Shown: positions 11,578-23,336, counted from the first letter of the stretch. The stretch: DNA of 64,000 bases from Phyto melanocephala (GCA_941918925.1 OW799235.1:43492701-43556700); one strand, 5' to 3'. Notes: generated by a model not told the origin, from the sequence alone. A program made the numbers and translations.

Positions 11578-12135
11578 TTTGTTATAAAATTGATTTTACG
11601 ATTAATTTGTATTTAAGATTTCAAAAGTGTTTAAATGTTTTTAAAAACATTTATTGGATTAATATTTAAACAACCGTGTCAAAATATCTAGGTCAAAGTA
11701 AACTTATTAGCTAAATATTGATATTTTAATGTTTCACGTTTAAATACACAACTCTTGCACATTCAATAAAAAATAGAACATTAATTGATAAATTATTTTA
11801 ACTTTGTGTCACACTATTAAATAGCTGTTATGCAAAAACAAAATTTTTATAATTGTTTACTGCACGTACCCACGATTATCCGTCAAACGTGGGAGTATAT
11901 TTATTTATATAAAAATTCTTGTATATACAAATGGCCAATGTCATTTTTTTCCTCTTTTGAGTTAATAATTGCATTAGATTTGTTTTCTTGCTCTATTTTA
12001 TTATTACAGCTAAAGTCATACTTAACCCAGAACAGAAATTCGTAATATTTTTTAATTTAAAAATGGAATTAAAAAAATATAAAACAAATATTCAACATTT
12101 TAAACTTTTTTCTGAGAGCTACTTATCTTAGACAT
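11578..12135. other. no gene recognised
   Basis: AT-rich. The last 40 bases (about 12096-12133) match, inverted, 22710-22750, so they are a small dispersed repeat. A 71-codon frame at 11830-12045 has no known motif. Confidence 0.4.
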
Positions 12136-14196
12136 AAAAAAAGCCATAAAAAATTAAAGTCGCTTAAAAAATTTAGATTTTATTGTCAATTTACCGCAGG
12201 TACCCAATATTGTAATGCAACCAGCCTTACATATGATATACTTACTTCCTCAACCTCGTATCTTAAAAAATAAAATTTTTCGGGAGAGAAAAAAAAACGG
12301 TTTATCTTTTTATACTTCGATGTTTGGTTAAAAGTTTAAATGCAATTATTAAGAAATGGATTGTATTTATGTATATTAGTAGTAATAATATACTGATCTT
12401 TTTTAGTTAAAGCATAAAACAATCGTTTGATATGAAAAAGTCAAAACCGTATGTTTTAAGTTACGAGGTTGGGGTAGTAAGGCATCGATATGTAACATTT
12501 CGTTAGGTGAGCAGGTAATGCATAGTTCTTGGAATTAAAAATTATAGCAGTATTTTTCAATTACCTCTGATTTTAAATTAAGAACATTAGGGTAGATTCT
12601 AGTATTTATTATAATGTATAGAAGCTGATGGATAATAACTGAGTCACTTTTAATTTGAATATCGTGCGGTTAAAATCGGCAACAGTAAATAGATCTTATA
12701 GTGTATTTTGTTATTGTGTAAAGAAATAAAGCAATTAAAGAATCCACGAAGGCTTTCATATTACAAAATGTCAAGGATTTGTATCAAATCTCCAAATTTA
12801 TTTTGTTACGTATGTGGCGATCTAACTTTAAGTACTTAACGGGAGACAATATCTTCCAAGATTAAAAATGCTTATCGCCGTTATTTTGGGCTTCCTATCG
12901 ATGATAGAGATAAAAATTTGCTGCCATAAATGTGCTGTAGTAGCTGTGAAAGGTCTTCAAGAGGTTGTTTAAAAGGAAGTGATAAGTCTTTGCCATATAT
13001 GAAGCCAGCGATTTGGAGTGAACCACAAAATCATCAAAATGATTGCTACTTTTGCCATACTATAACACGTGGGTTTACCAAAAAAAACCAAAAATAAAGT
13101 TACATGTACAAATACTTCATGCGTCAAACGACCAGTTTACAAGTAAAGTTTTACCTCCTCCATTGCCTCCTACAGACGATGAAGAATATGGGCTTTCTGT
13201 AGCAACTAAATCCACTTACGCCAGCATGGGTGTTTCTTCGCATTCATTTAGAAGTCCAACGAGTAAACCTTATTTTCCGAATTAAACTGATATAAATAAC
13301 TTAGTTCGTAAATTAGGGCTCTCAAAAAGTAAATCTGAGCTTCTTGCATCCCAATGAAAAGAATGGAATTTGGTGCAAAAGGACGTTAACGTCTCGTACT
13401 TTCGAAATAAAGAACAAACCTTTTTGATATATTTCAGCAGTGAGGAAGGTTTGGTATTTTGTGATAATACTGATGGACTTTTGCGACAACTGTGTTTCAG
13501 TCATAAATCTGAGGTTTGGCGGCTTTTTATTGATTCATCCAAGACAAGTTTGAAAGCCATTTTGCTTCACAATGGCAACAAATTTCCATCGGTCCCACTC
13601 GGCTCCTATTCATATAAAGCTAATCCTAATGAAAAATTTTGTCATAGCAATGAACAAGGACGGTGAAGGCTTTCTATACATTAAGAGCAAATTTCCTAGA
13701 ATCGGAGATGCTAAGGTAAAAGAAGGCATATTTGTAGGTCCACAAATACGACAGCTTATGAAGGACGAGGTTTTTAGAACAAATGATGTGGAAGAAAGAG
13801 CATGGACAGCTTAAACTACTTTTTATGTTAACAATGTTTCCTAAATAAAAATTAATAATTGTTAACAAAAGTTTTGTGTTATTTTAAATAAAATATGCTG
13901 TAAATATTTAAATTTTTTATTATAATTTGAAGTTATCTACGGGTGACGTCAGGGTGGGTGCTTTATGCGAGGCGTAGCTACAAATTTACAATCTGGCAAA
14001 TTTTATTGCTTGTATTTGTTTTTACTGTCCGAAAATAGATAGAAGTAAATAGTTGCCATTCATTGTTGCTACAAGGCGCTTTAGTGCGCCCACTCTGGCG
14101 TTGTTTGCTGCATTACACATAGTTGGTCAACATTGCGTACCTGCGGTGAATTGACAATAAACTCTACATTTTTAACCCGATTTTTATGGCTTTTTT
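12136..14196 (+). mobile_element. second TIR element carrying a WRLFIDSSK gene
   Basis: Inverted repeats of about 90 bp: 12136-12225 (AAAAAAAGCCATAAAAA, TTTATTGTCAATTTACCGCA) and 14105-14196 (its inverse, TGCGGTGAATTGACAATAAA and TTTTTATGGCTTTTTTT). They do not resemble the long TIRs of the 7-10 kb element. A TACCCTTCAC repeat has inserted exactly at the right end, hiding any target duplication. Confidence 0.55.
12768..13814 (+). pseudogene. WRLFIDSSK-family gene, internally deleted
   Basis: From ATG 12768 the order of motifs matches the 8.0-9.7 kb gene and the wider family: LFCYVCGDL, AYRRYFGLP, IWSEPQNHQNDCYFC, FRNKEQTFL, WRLFIDSSKTSLKAILLHNG, MKNFVIAMNKDGEGF, IGDAKVKEGIFVGPQIRQLM. Many stops and shifts are present. 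Sequence is missing between the VPLG and HIKL motifs (roughly 80 residues), and everything after EERAW is absent. The KVKEG-to-I junction is continuous here, whereas the first copy has an intron at that point. Confidence 0.65.
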
Positions 14197-14924
14197 TATA
14201 CCCTTCACACAGTGAAAAAGGGTATATATAGGTTTGTCATTCCGTGTGAAATTTCTACAATTTTCATTTCCGACCCCATAAAGTATATATTTTCTGAAAG
14301 CTTATGAATAGGGGAGTCGATTAAGCCCCGTCAGTCTGTCCGTCTGTGCGTGTGTATGTTGAAATCAACTTTTTGAAGCCCCCCGAAATCGCTTGGACCC
14401 GGGTGAAGCAATAAAATATCAGAAATATTCGGGAGTAGATCGGTATTGAAAATCAGAAACATCGGTACATTAAAAACTGAGATATGAGCAAAAACCTACG
14501 ACCACCTCGATTTTTTTTTCACAAAAACAACATTATAACAACAACATACGTACATACAAACTTGTATATTGGTAAGAGTAAACGTGGGATCGAATCCCAG
14601 CTGAGCCAAAAAAAAATTTTTTTATTTTTTTTATATTTTTTTTATATTTTTTTTTTAATTTTTTTTTTTTAATTTTTATTTATTAATTTTTTTTTATTAT
14701 ATTATTTATATTTTTATTTTTTTTTTTATATTTTTTTTTATATTTTTTTTTTAATTTTTTTTATTTTTTTTTTGTTTTATATTATATATATTTTAATTAT
14801 TTTTAAAAAATTTTTTTCTTTTAAATTTTTTTTAAAATTTTTTTTTTTATTTTTTTTATTGCATGACTACACGTTGTGAAGGGTATATAAGATTCGGCAC
14901 GGCCGAATATAGCGCTCTCACTTG
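14197..14924 (+). mobile_element. TACCCTTCAC repeat, complete copy
   Basis: 5' hairpin TATACCCTTCACACAGTG...GGGTATA, core, GAATCCCAGCTGAGCC, about 250 bp of A/T tract, then ATTCGGCACGGCCGAAT and CTCTCACTTG. It joins the end of the 12-14 kb element to errantivirus leader DNA. Confidence 0.85.
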
Positions 14925-14929
14925 TTTTT

Positions 14930-15681
14930 TCTTTCTTTTTTTGTTTTTACAATTTAAGAAAATTTATATTATGTAATTTATTTTTTCTTTTATTTATATA
15001 AAATGTAGAATTGTGAGGAAAAATACTTGACTTACATTAATAATAAAATGCTGTGCATGATTGTTGTTGTTGTACTGATAATTTTGCTGCTCCTGCTGCT
15101 GTTAATTGTGTTGTCGCTGTTGATGTTGTTGATTTTTTTCTTGCTGGTGTAATTCTTCTATAATGTTTCTGTTTTGCTTGCTGGTGTGATTCTTCTTTCT
15201 TCTTCTGGCTAAGGAATTTGGAGATGTCACTTATTGATTACTTTGGTGTACTTCAAATTTTTAAATTTGTTTATTAGTCTTTTCTTTTGAACGTTTTGAT
15301 TACGGCTTTTTTTTACTTCATTATTTTCTATTCATTTGATTATTGACTTATTTTGGTAATGTGTTATTAAGAGTGTCACGTCAAGTTTTATTTTCCGTTT
15401 GATTATTGTTCGATATTTGCACTTGATTTGATTTTATTCGAGCCGGTACTAAGGAATTTATCCTTTTCACTATTTACTGCGGTTCCTTTTAATACACTTT
15501 TTTTGTACGCGATATGGCTACTTCCTACAGGAGCTTGTCACTTTTGTTTTAAAATTGTATGTTGTGATACTGCTTGAGGATCTTAAAAATTTTGTTGTGA
15601 TACTGCTTAAAGATCTTATTGTTAACACTTCTTAAGGGCTGCTGTGAGTTCGATACTGTGACACTACTTTAGGGTCAGACC
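14930..15681 (-). other. errantivirus 5' leader region
   Basis: Untranslated leader downstream of the primer-binding site when read on the minus strand. It is rich in CAA/CAG runs and ends near ATTATTAATGTAAGTC, which includes a good splice donor, as expected where errantiviruses splice env mRNA. The gag gene that should follow is cut off by the TACCCTTCAC repeat. Confidence 0.5.
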
Positions 15682-15699
15682 AAAAAACGTTGGGCGCCA
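15682..15699 (-). other. primer-binding site
   Basis: The minus strand reads TGGCGCCCAACGTTTTTT directly after the LTR. TGGCGCC is the complement of a lysine-tRNA 3' end, as used by gypsy (memory). The same site follows the LTR at 22143. Confidence 0.7.
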
Positions 15700-16145
15700 G
15701 TTAATAAAACAATTGTTAAAAAAATTTAATTCGCTTGTTTAATGCTCGATTAGTAATGATGATCTTTATTGTTTGTTATACTTTTTTATATTATTTTTTT
15801 ACATTGCTTGCTAAAAATATTTAACTTAAAATTACAAAGAAATCAAAATGAGGGAAAAAGAGTCTAGACATATCGTCAGCATTTTTATTAATTTGTAAAT
15901 AACGTTCCCAAAAGTAAGCTTGGCTTGTGTGGTGATTTCTGTAGTTCTTGGAAATATGCCACACTAAAAATTGAAAGTAAATAAAAATTGAATTTAAAAT
16001 AACACACTTGCATGTGTGCTAAATTTGAAGCATTGCACAGTGTGGGAATTGTGAATTGCCAAATTGTTAATTTAGCATTTCCTGAGTTATGGGAAATAAT
16101 AGGTAGCTATGGGAAAAATAAATTTAAATACTTGGGACGTTAACT
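15700..16145 (-). repeat. errantivirus LTR, copy 1 (446 bp)
   Basis: The minus strand starts AGTTAACGTCCC, directly after a purine tract AAAGGGGGAAG, and ends TTTATTAAC before the primer-binding site. AGTTAA/TTAACT ends are typical of errantiviruses. This one LTR is the 3' LTR of the env-bearing piece to its right and the 5' LTR of the leader to its left. Confidence 0.8.
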
Positions 16146-16154
16146 CTTCCCCCT

Positions 16155-16976
16155 TTAAATTCCGACGTCCGCGTTGGATGAGTCATGGTTAACGTAATCG
16201 ACGAACTGGACATGTACTGTTTCTATTTTCAAGGTTTCCTTCCTGGTTATGACTTTTTTTAACATAAGAAAAACTAGTTTCAAGATAATGATACCAGGAA
16301 AGGTAAGGCTCGTAAAGAGCACTGCCTTATTTCTTAGGGTTAGGCTGGAAATCTCCTCTAAATTCTCAATGTGCAAATCTTTAAGCATCTTTAAAGATAA
16401 TACCTCCTCGTATGAAGATACTACGTTAGAAGATTGGACTATAGCTGGCAATGGCCTTGCTATTGTTTTTTCTTCGCTAAAGTACGTATTGTCGCCAATA
16501 GTAATAGTGGTGTTATGAAATTTTACGAGAAATGTTCCATTCAGAGGAAATTCCTCTTTGCCTATTGAGATGTTACCCCTATAATCGTTTAGTAATACTA
16601 ACCCAGGCATGACCTCTTCTATTGTAGGCAGATATTGATGATTGGTTGTCGGACACACGGACGGAATTCCCGATAAAAGACTCGGTAAACATTTAGTATC
16701 TGTTATGTCTTCGAGATTCTCCCTCCTGCACAAAGACACCTCATTGACGATTTTGCAATCGCTTTTCATTTCCAATATTGAGTCTTTGCATAAGATTACA
16801 TTTTCATTTCTTAACTTAATAGTAGAGTTTCCTCTTCTTACAGGTCTAAGGAATAATTTTTTACAAATAGTATTTTCTGTTTTTGGTATGCTTATAATAA
16901 AAATTAATGTTGTTGCGCTTGCACTTATCTTAACCTCGACAAATTCGAGGGCTTCAATAACGTTTACGTAGGGCAA
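16155..16976 (-). pseudogene. errantivirus envelope gene, C-terminal part
   Basis: A 273-residue open frame just upstream of the purine tract and 3' LTR. It shows several cysteines, possible N-glycosylation sites (such as NGT and NTT), and a membrane segment at about residues 219-240 followed by a short basic tail. This is the layout of the membrane-anchored end of gypsy-type Env, which is related to baculovirus fusion proteins. The usual protein is roughly 450-500 residues, so the signal peptide, cleavage region and most of the ectodomain are missing or out of frame. Position after integrase supports the call. Confidence 0.65.
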
Positions 16977-17025
16977 ACTCTGATTTGTGAAGTGGTCCTG
17001 TATCGAAGTCAGTCAGGGGTAAAAA

Positions 17026-17834
17026 TTATTTTCTTATTAAGTTTTTATGGACAATCTTTTTTGATTTAGTTAAAATAGTCCCGCCCTTGTCCTCTTCGAC
17101 AGTTTCTTGTCTGTATCGGGGAGTTAACTTATTTCCTAATCTCTTATTGCCCTTTACAAAAATAGTGTCACCTGGCTTATAATTTCTAATTTCAGTTCTT
17201 TTTTGGTTATGTGTTCTTAAGTCCTTGTCCTGCTTTTCTGATATTTTCCTAATGGTCGACAGTCTGTCTTTTTCTTGTTGCGATGGGCCAGTGTAGATTC
17301 TCCTTCCAAAGAATTCTTCTATCGGCTTCTTATTTGCCGTAGAGTGGACAGAGTGATTATATTTATTTACGGAATTATTTAGTAGGTCGTCGAAGGAATT
17401 ATAAATTTTTTCGGCATTAAGACATCTCATTATCTCTCGTTATCTATTTCGGGAGTCCCGAAAGAGTTCAATAATTCCTGTAGGGGTGTTTTTATGTCTT
17501 CCGTTGACCTTGATTTTACGATTTTAACCTGAGCGTATTTTGAGAATTTGTCTATTGCTGACAGAATTACTCTGTTATTTGTATGGTATATGTCTAGATG
17601 GATAAACTGTCCGGGGTATTCAGGTAATGGGGTATGTTTCAGAAATACTTTATTCGGATGCCGCTCGTATTTATTTTCCAAACAAACTTTACACTGTTTT
17701 GTTATTTTTGATATTTTCGCGTGCATTTGGGGGAAATAGCATCTTTGAAGAAGTTGCGTTTTGTTTTCCTTCGCATGCCTGTGTGCTCTTTTATGTTCGT
17801 TTGCAATTTCCGTCTCCTGTTCGATGTCAGATAC
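17026..17834 (-). pseudogene. errantivirus integrase, catalytic core deleted
   Basis: Two frames meet near 17430. The first (from 17834) has the zinc-binding H-H-C-C region with QCKVCLENKYERHP and the first core aspartate (FIHLDIYH). The second (17430-17026) has the C-terminal part ending in a GDTIFVKGNKRL-type basic domain. The segment that should hold the second aspartate and the glutamate, about 60 residues, is missing at the join. The 5' end is interrupted by the TIR element at 17838, and coding resumes at 19370. Confidence 0.75.
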
Positions 17835-17837
17835 TAA

Positions 17838-19366
17838 AGCTTCGTACACACGGTTGTCAGATCGTACAATATTGTGTGAAAAATTGGTAGCAAATACCTT
17901 ACAACCGTGTGAACTGGCAATTTTTGCATAACAATGTTGGCAGAAAAGTCATTGTCATACCATTGATAGACGGCAACCTGACAACAATATTGTCAGATAT
18001 ATTGCAATCGTCTGAACAACCTTCATCGTTATTGTCAGACCATTGAAACATGTTGTCAGATAATTTTATATTGGCAGATGTACAAGTTTTGTGCATATGA
18101 CAATGGCGTCATTGTCATACAAGTTAGTGATGTCAGATGTATAAAATGTTGCTTTTAGTATTGTTGAATAGAATGTTGTTTTTAGGAATTTTCTTGTACT
18201 TTCTATTATATTTATACATAAAAACAATTAAGAACGTTATATTCGACCATGACTAATCTACTATATATGTCACCAGCACTCGCTTAAATTATGCAGATAT
18301 TAACTTTATCATAATTTACAAAGAAAAGTTGATAGCAAAAATATACATACATATGTTTGTAGTATATGCATAAATATATATACATACATATACAAACTAC
18401 ATAATCTCGGACTTCTATACGTTCATACATACTTGCATATACGAAATAATACATGCTAACTATGCCTTTTCATTTGATACCAATATTGTAGAGAGTAAAA
18501 TTTTAATTATCAAAATATAATTATATTTATTGATTTATAGCGTAATCTATTTTACTATTCAAGCCCTTTTATTTAATACCCATATTGAATTACAAATATG
18601 TAATTCGCCCTTTTGTGTTGGACGCCATCTTAAATAAAGAATTTTTGTTAAGCCTACTGTATTTTACAGGTCAAGCCCTTTCATTTGATACCACTATTGA
18701 TGGCGGTAAGTTTTTAATTACAAAAATCATCTTATGTATACAAATTTGTTCGATATTTTGTCATGGCGTTCATCTTGATTTTTATAGGTTATACATGATA
18801 TTCTGTATTCTACTTGTCAGTTCCTTTAATTTGATCCCAATATTGCAGGGGTAAATTAGATAAATTTTTAATAACTAAAATTCACTCATTATACAAATTT
18901 GTTCGCCATTCTGTCATGACGGTCATCTTGAATTTGAACCTTTTTCATAATTTTTTTACATAAATTGTATACTAGGAAAAATTTAGGAGATTTTTTTAAA
19001 AACGTGGGAATTTTAAGTATGTATCTTCATATGGCATCACTGCAAAACGCTCTCTCAACGCAACAGCTGTTGTGCAAAAAAAAATTGTTAATTTTCTTGT
19101 GTGTTTCTTGTTTCAGTTTAGATTTGTGTCAATATGTCATCTGACAACCGTCGAAACTTACAATTTTTTGTCGGACAACATCGTCAGATAATGTTATTGT
19201 CAGAACAACAACTGCCAATGAAATTGTCAGCTTTTCTGACAAAAGTCTTACAACCGTCAGAACTGACAATTTACCTTATGGAAGCAATTCTTCATTGTCA
19301 TTCCATTGTTAGCATATGTTTAGGTGTAGCAATTAAGTAAAATCTGACAACCGTCTGTACAGAGCT
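17838..19366. mobile_element. non-autonomous TIR transposon, PIF/Harbinger-like
   Basis: The ends are inverted (AGCTTCGTACACACGGTTGT; inverse of ACAACCGTCTGTACAGAGCT with a few differences). They are flanked by a 3 bp duplication, TAA at 17835-17837 and 19367-19369. TAA/TTA duplications are typical of PIF/Harbinger. Both arms are crowded with TTGTCAGA and ACAACCGT subterminal repeats. A 68-codon frame (19134-19340) is built from these repeats and I do not count it as a gene. Another copy begins at 63663. Confidence 0.75.
18460..18930. repeat. diverged tandem repeats inside the TIR element
   Basis: Three to four copies of a unit with CAAGCCCTTTCATTTGATAC, ATATTG, then TATACAAATTTGTTCG and TGTCATG-CG-TCATCTTGA, spaced roughly 100-190 bp. 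Confidence 0.55.
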
Positions 19367-19369
19367 TAA

Positions 19370-19850
19370 GTCCTTTACCATTGTTCTGGTATATCTGATC
19401 CTATATTCTCCCAAATGGTTCGGGTAGATGTCCTGAAGTTTTCCTAGAATGTTGTCGTCGGTTTCGATTGCGTTTGTAAGGGATGGATTCAAGTATTCTT
19501 TCAGCATCAATATAAGTTTGTCTTTTGTGAGGTCTGTGTCGGAAATGGTGTGTTTGTGATAGGTTGGAAAAATTACTTCGAATTTGTAAGAGGGTTTTCC
19601 GGTTGAGATTATCAATTGATTTTTGAAAACGTTAATAGGTGCGTCAGTAAAAGGTATAAGACTGTGGTGTGAGCTTTCGTCGCTGTGTTGCGTTTGATTT
19701 TGTTAAATGCTTCTATTGCTTCGTCATTTAGGACTATGGGAATTTTTGCTGACATTCTTTTGGACATACGTCCCTCCTCCCCATGCAAAAGTGAGGTTAG
19801 GGGTTTTGCGATTTTTGCATAAATTTGTTCAGAGTTTGCATTTTACAAAA
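19370..19850 (-). pseudogene. errantivirus reverse transcriptase end / RNase H fragment
   Basis: The minus strand reads, in shifting frames, a YAKIAKPLT motif, then KIPIVLNDEAIEAFNKIK, the region where reverse transcriptase passes into RNase H. The connecting region upstream of integrase follows, ending at the TAA target duplication. The RNase H centre is mostly deleted. Gag, protease and most of the reverse transcriptase are absent. Confidence 0.65.
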
Positions 19851-19974
19851 ATATTTTATCTTAAAATTTATTAGGTTCTCTTAAAATATTTAAAAAAATA
19901 TATATATTTTTCTTTATCTTAAAAAGTTTTAACAAAATTTTGTATATTTTTTTCTTTTCCTTCTTTTCTCTTTT

Positions 19975-21367
19975 TATACCCTTCACACAGTGAAAAAGGG
20001 TATATATAGGTTTGTCATTCCGTGTGAAATTTCTACAATTTTCATTTCCGACCCCATAAAGTATATATTTTCTGAAAGCTTATGAATAGGGGAGTCGATT
20101 AAGCCCTGTCAGTCTGTCCGTATGTATGTTGAAATGAACTTTTTGAAGCCCCCCGCTTGGACCCGGGAGAGGTATTAAAATATCAGAAATATTCGGCAGT
20201 AGATCGGTATTGAAAATCAGAAATATCGGTACATAAACAACTGAGATATGAGCAAGAACCCACGACCACCTCGATTTTTTTTCACAAAAACAACATTACA
20301 ACAACAACATACATACAAACGTGTATACTGGTTACAGTAAACATGGCATCGAATCCCAGCTGAGCCAAAAACATTTTTTTTTTTTATACCCTTCACCTGT
20401 GGTGCACAAGGGTATATATAGCTTTGTCATTCCGTTTGTAATTTCTACAATTTTCATTTCCGACCTCATAAAGTATATATTTTCTGAAAGCTTATGAATA
20501 GAGTAGTCGATTAAGCCATGACCGTCTGTCCGTCTATCCGTCTGTCCGTGTGTTGGTTGAAATCAACTTTTAGAAGCAACTATATGTTCCTCAGATCTGT
20601 ATGTGGTATCAATCTCTTGGAAATATCCAGGAATGAATCGCTATTGAAATTCAGCACAATCGCCCCATAACTTTCTGAGATATGAGCAAAAAACCACGAC
20701 CACCTCGTTTTTTTCACAATTACAACAACAACATACATACATACATACATGTAAAAAACATACCAAACAAAAAAAAATTACAAAAAAAAAAATATTAAAA
20801 ATAAGAAAAAAATAATAAAAAAAACTACAAAAAAAAATTTTAAAAAAATTTTAAAAAAAATTTAAAAAATTTTTTTAATAATTTTTCTAAAAAAAATTAA
20901 AAAAATATATAAAAAAAAATAATAAAATATAAATAATATATTAAATAAAATAAAATAAAATTTTTTTGACTCAGCTGGGATTTGATGCCACATTTATTCT
21001 AACGTGTACGTATGCACGTATTTTATATGGGATGATTGGTGATACAAACAATTGTTATTGCATGACTACACATTGTGAAGGGTATATAAGATTCGGCATG
21101 GCCGAATATAGCACTCTTACTTGTTTTTTATATTTTTTTTTAATTTTTTTTTTTAATTTTTATTTATTATATTATTTATATTTTTATTTTTTTTTTTATA
21201 TTTTTTTTTTTAATTTTTTTTTATTTTTTTTTTGTTTTATATTATATATATTTTAATTATTTTTAAAAAAAATTTTTTTTAATTTTTTTTTATTTTTTTT
21301 ATTGCATGACTACACGTTGTGAAGGGTATATAAGATTCGGCACGGCCGAATATAGCGCTCTTACTTG
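19975..21367 (+). mobile_element. TACCCTTCAC repeat split by a second copy
   Basis: The 5' half is 19975-20394, up to GAGCC and a T-run. A different subtype is inserted in the T-run, and the outer 3' half resumes at about 21124 and ends AGCGCTCTTACTTG at 21367. The outer 3' half is part of the 1.45 kb duplicated block. Confidence 0.8.
20395..21123 (+). mobile_element. TACCCTTCAC repeat, CTGTGG subtype, nested
   Basis: Complete from TATACCCTTCACCTGTGGTG to ATTCGGCATGGCCGAAT and CTCTTACTTG. Flanked by T-runs on both sides, which fits insertion between two Ts without duplication. Confidence 0.8.
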
Positions 21368-22588
21368 TTTTTTCTTTCTTTTTTTGTTTTTACAATTTAA
21401 GAAAATTTATATTATGTAATTTATTTTTTCTTTTATTTATAAAAAATGTAGAATTGTGAGGAAAAATACTTGACTTACATTAATAATAAAATGCTGTGCA
21501 TGATTGTTGTTGTTGTACTGATAATTTTGCTGCTCCTGCTGCTGTTAATTGTGTTGTCGCTGTTGATGTTGTTGATTTTTTTCTTGCTGGTGTAATTCTT
21601 CTATAATGTTTCTGTTTTGCTTGCTGGTGTGATTCTTCTTTCTTCTTCTGGCTAAGGAATTTGGAGATGTCACTTATTGATTACTTTGGTGTACTTAAAA
21701 TTTTTAAATTTGTTTATTAGTCTTTTCTTTTGAACGTTTTGATTACGGCTTTTTTTTACTTCATTATTTTCTATTCATTTGATTATTGACTTATTTTGGT
21801 AATGTGTTATTAAGAGTGTCACGTCAAGTTTTATTTTCCGTTTGATTATTGTTCGATATTTGCACTTGATTTGATTTTATTCGAGCCGGTACTAAGGAAT
21901 TTATCCTTTTCACTATTTACTGCGGTTCCTTTTAATACACTTTTTTTGTACGCGATATGGCTACTTCCTACAGGAGCTTGCCACTTTTGTTTTAAAATTG
22001 TATGTTGTGATACTGCTTGAGGATCTTAAAAATTTTGTTGTGATACTGCTTAAGGATCTTATTGTTAACACTTCTTAAGGGCTGCTGTGAGTTCGATACT
22101 GTGACACTACTTTAGGGTCAGACCGAAAAACGTTGGGCGCCAGTTAATAAAACAATTGTTCAAAAAATTTAATTCGCTTGTTTAATGCTCGATTAGTAAT
22201 GATGATCTTTATTGTTTGTTATACTTTTTTATATTATTTTTTTACATTGCTTGCTAAAAATATTTAACTTTAAATTACAAAGAAATGAAAATGAGGGAAA
22301 AAGAGTCTAGACATATCGTCAGCATTTTTATTAATTTGTAAATAACGTTCCCAAAGGTAAACTTGGCTTGTGTGGTGATTTCTGTAGTTCTTGGAAATAT
22401 GCCACACTATAAATTGAAAGTAAATAAAAATTGAATATAAAATAACACACTTGCATGTGTGCTAAATTTGAAGCATTGCACAGTGTGGGAATTGTGAATT
22501 GCCAAGTTATTAATTTAGCATTTCCCGAGTTCTGGGAAATAATAGGTAGCTATGGGAAAAATAAATTTAAATATTTGGGACGTTAACT
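21128..22588. repeat. duplicated block, copy 2
   Basis: Second copy of 14640-16145. It ends exactly at the LTR edge, beyond which the sequence is the 3' part of a TACCCTTCAC repeat instead of env. Confidence 0.85.
22143..22588 (-). repeat. errantivirus LTR, copy 2 (446 bp)
   Basis: Same length and ends as 15700-16145, followed on the minus strand by the same primer-binding site and leader. Only leader and LTR are present, with no coding region. Confidence 0.8.
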
Positions 22589-22589
22589 T

Positions 22590-22698
22590 ATATGTTGTAC
22601 GTATTTCATGAGATGAATGGTGATACAAACTACTGTTATTGCACACGTTGTAAAGGGTACATAAGATACGGCATGGCCGAATATAGCACTCTTACTTG
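22590..22698 (+). mobile_element. TACCCTTCAC repeat, 3' end only
   Basis: Starts in the GTACGTATTTCATGAG region and ends ATACGGCATGGCCGAAT, CTCTTACTTG. The errantivirus LTR abuts it, so this repeat was probably the target. Confidence 0.75.
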
Positions 22699-22782
22699 TT
22701 TATTTCTAAGATAAGTAGCTCTCAGAAAAAAGTTTAAAATGTTAAATATTTGCTTTATACATATATTTTTTAAGTTCATTTG

Positions 22783-23336
22783 TATACCCTTCACACAGTG
22801 AAAAAGGGTATATATAGGTTTGTCATTCCGTGTGAAATTTCTAAAATTTTCATTTCCGACCCCATAAAGTATATATTTTCTGAAAGCTTAAGAATAGGGG
22901 AGTCGATTAAGCCCCGTCAGTCTGTCCGTGTGTATGTTGAAATCAACTTTTTGAAGCCCCCCGAAATCGCTTGGACCCGGGTGAGGCAATAAAATATCAG
23001 AAATATTCGGGAGTAGATCGGTATTGAAAATCAGAAACATCGGTACATAAAAAACTGAGATATGAGCAAAAACCCACGACCACCTCGATTTTTTTTCACA
23101 AAAACAACATTACAACAACAACATACGTACATACAAACTTGTATATTGGTAAGAGTAAACGTGGGATCGAATCCCAGGTGAGCCAAAAAAAAATTTTTTT
23201 ATATTTTTATATTTTTTTTATATTTTATTTAATATATTATTTTTATTTTCATTATTTTTGTTTTAATTTTTTTTTGTTTTATATTTAATATTTATATTTT
23301 AATTATTTTTTTTTTAATATTTTTTTAATTTTTTTT
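22783..23336 (+). mobile_element. TACCCTTCAC repeat, 5' part
   Basis: CACAGTG subtype, close to the copy at 14197 (shared AACGTGGGATCGAATCCCAG). It is followed by an A/T tract and has no 3' hairpin before the next copy begins. Confidence 0.8.

Larger units (their letters stand above)
14640..16145. repeat. duplicated block, copy 1 (A/T tract + repeat 3' end + leader + LTR)
   Basis: Nearly identical to 21128-22588, with only scattered substitutions. The block runs from inside the A/T tract of a TACCCTTCAC repeat, through its 3' hairpin, the errantivirus leader and primer-binding site, to the outer edge of the LTR. Confidence 0.85.

Noticed and set aside
16249..16971. Plus-strand frames opposite env
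   Set aside because: Shadows of the minus-strand errantivirus gene, with no motif of their own.
19134..19340. 68-codon plus-strand frame starting MSSDNRR
   Set aside because: It is built from the TTGTCAGA subterminal repeats of the TIR element, so it is probably not a protein.
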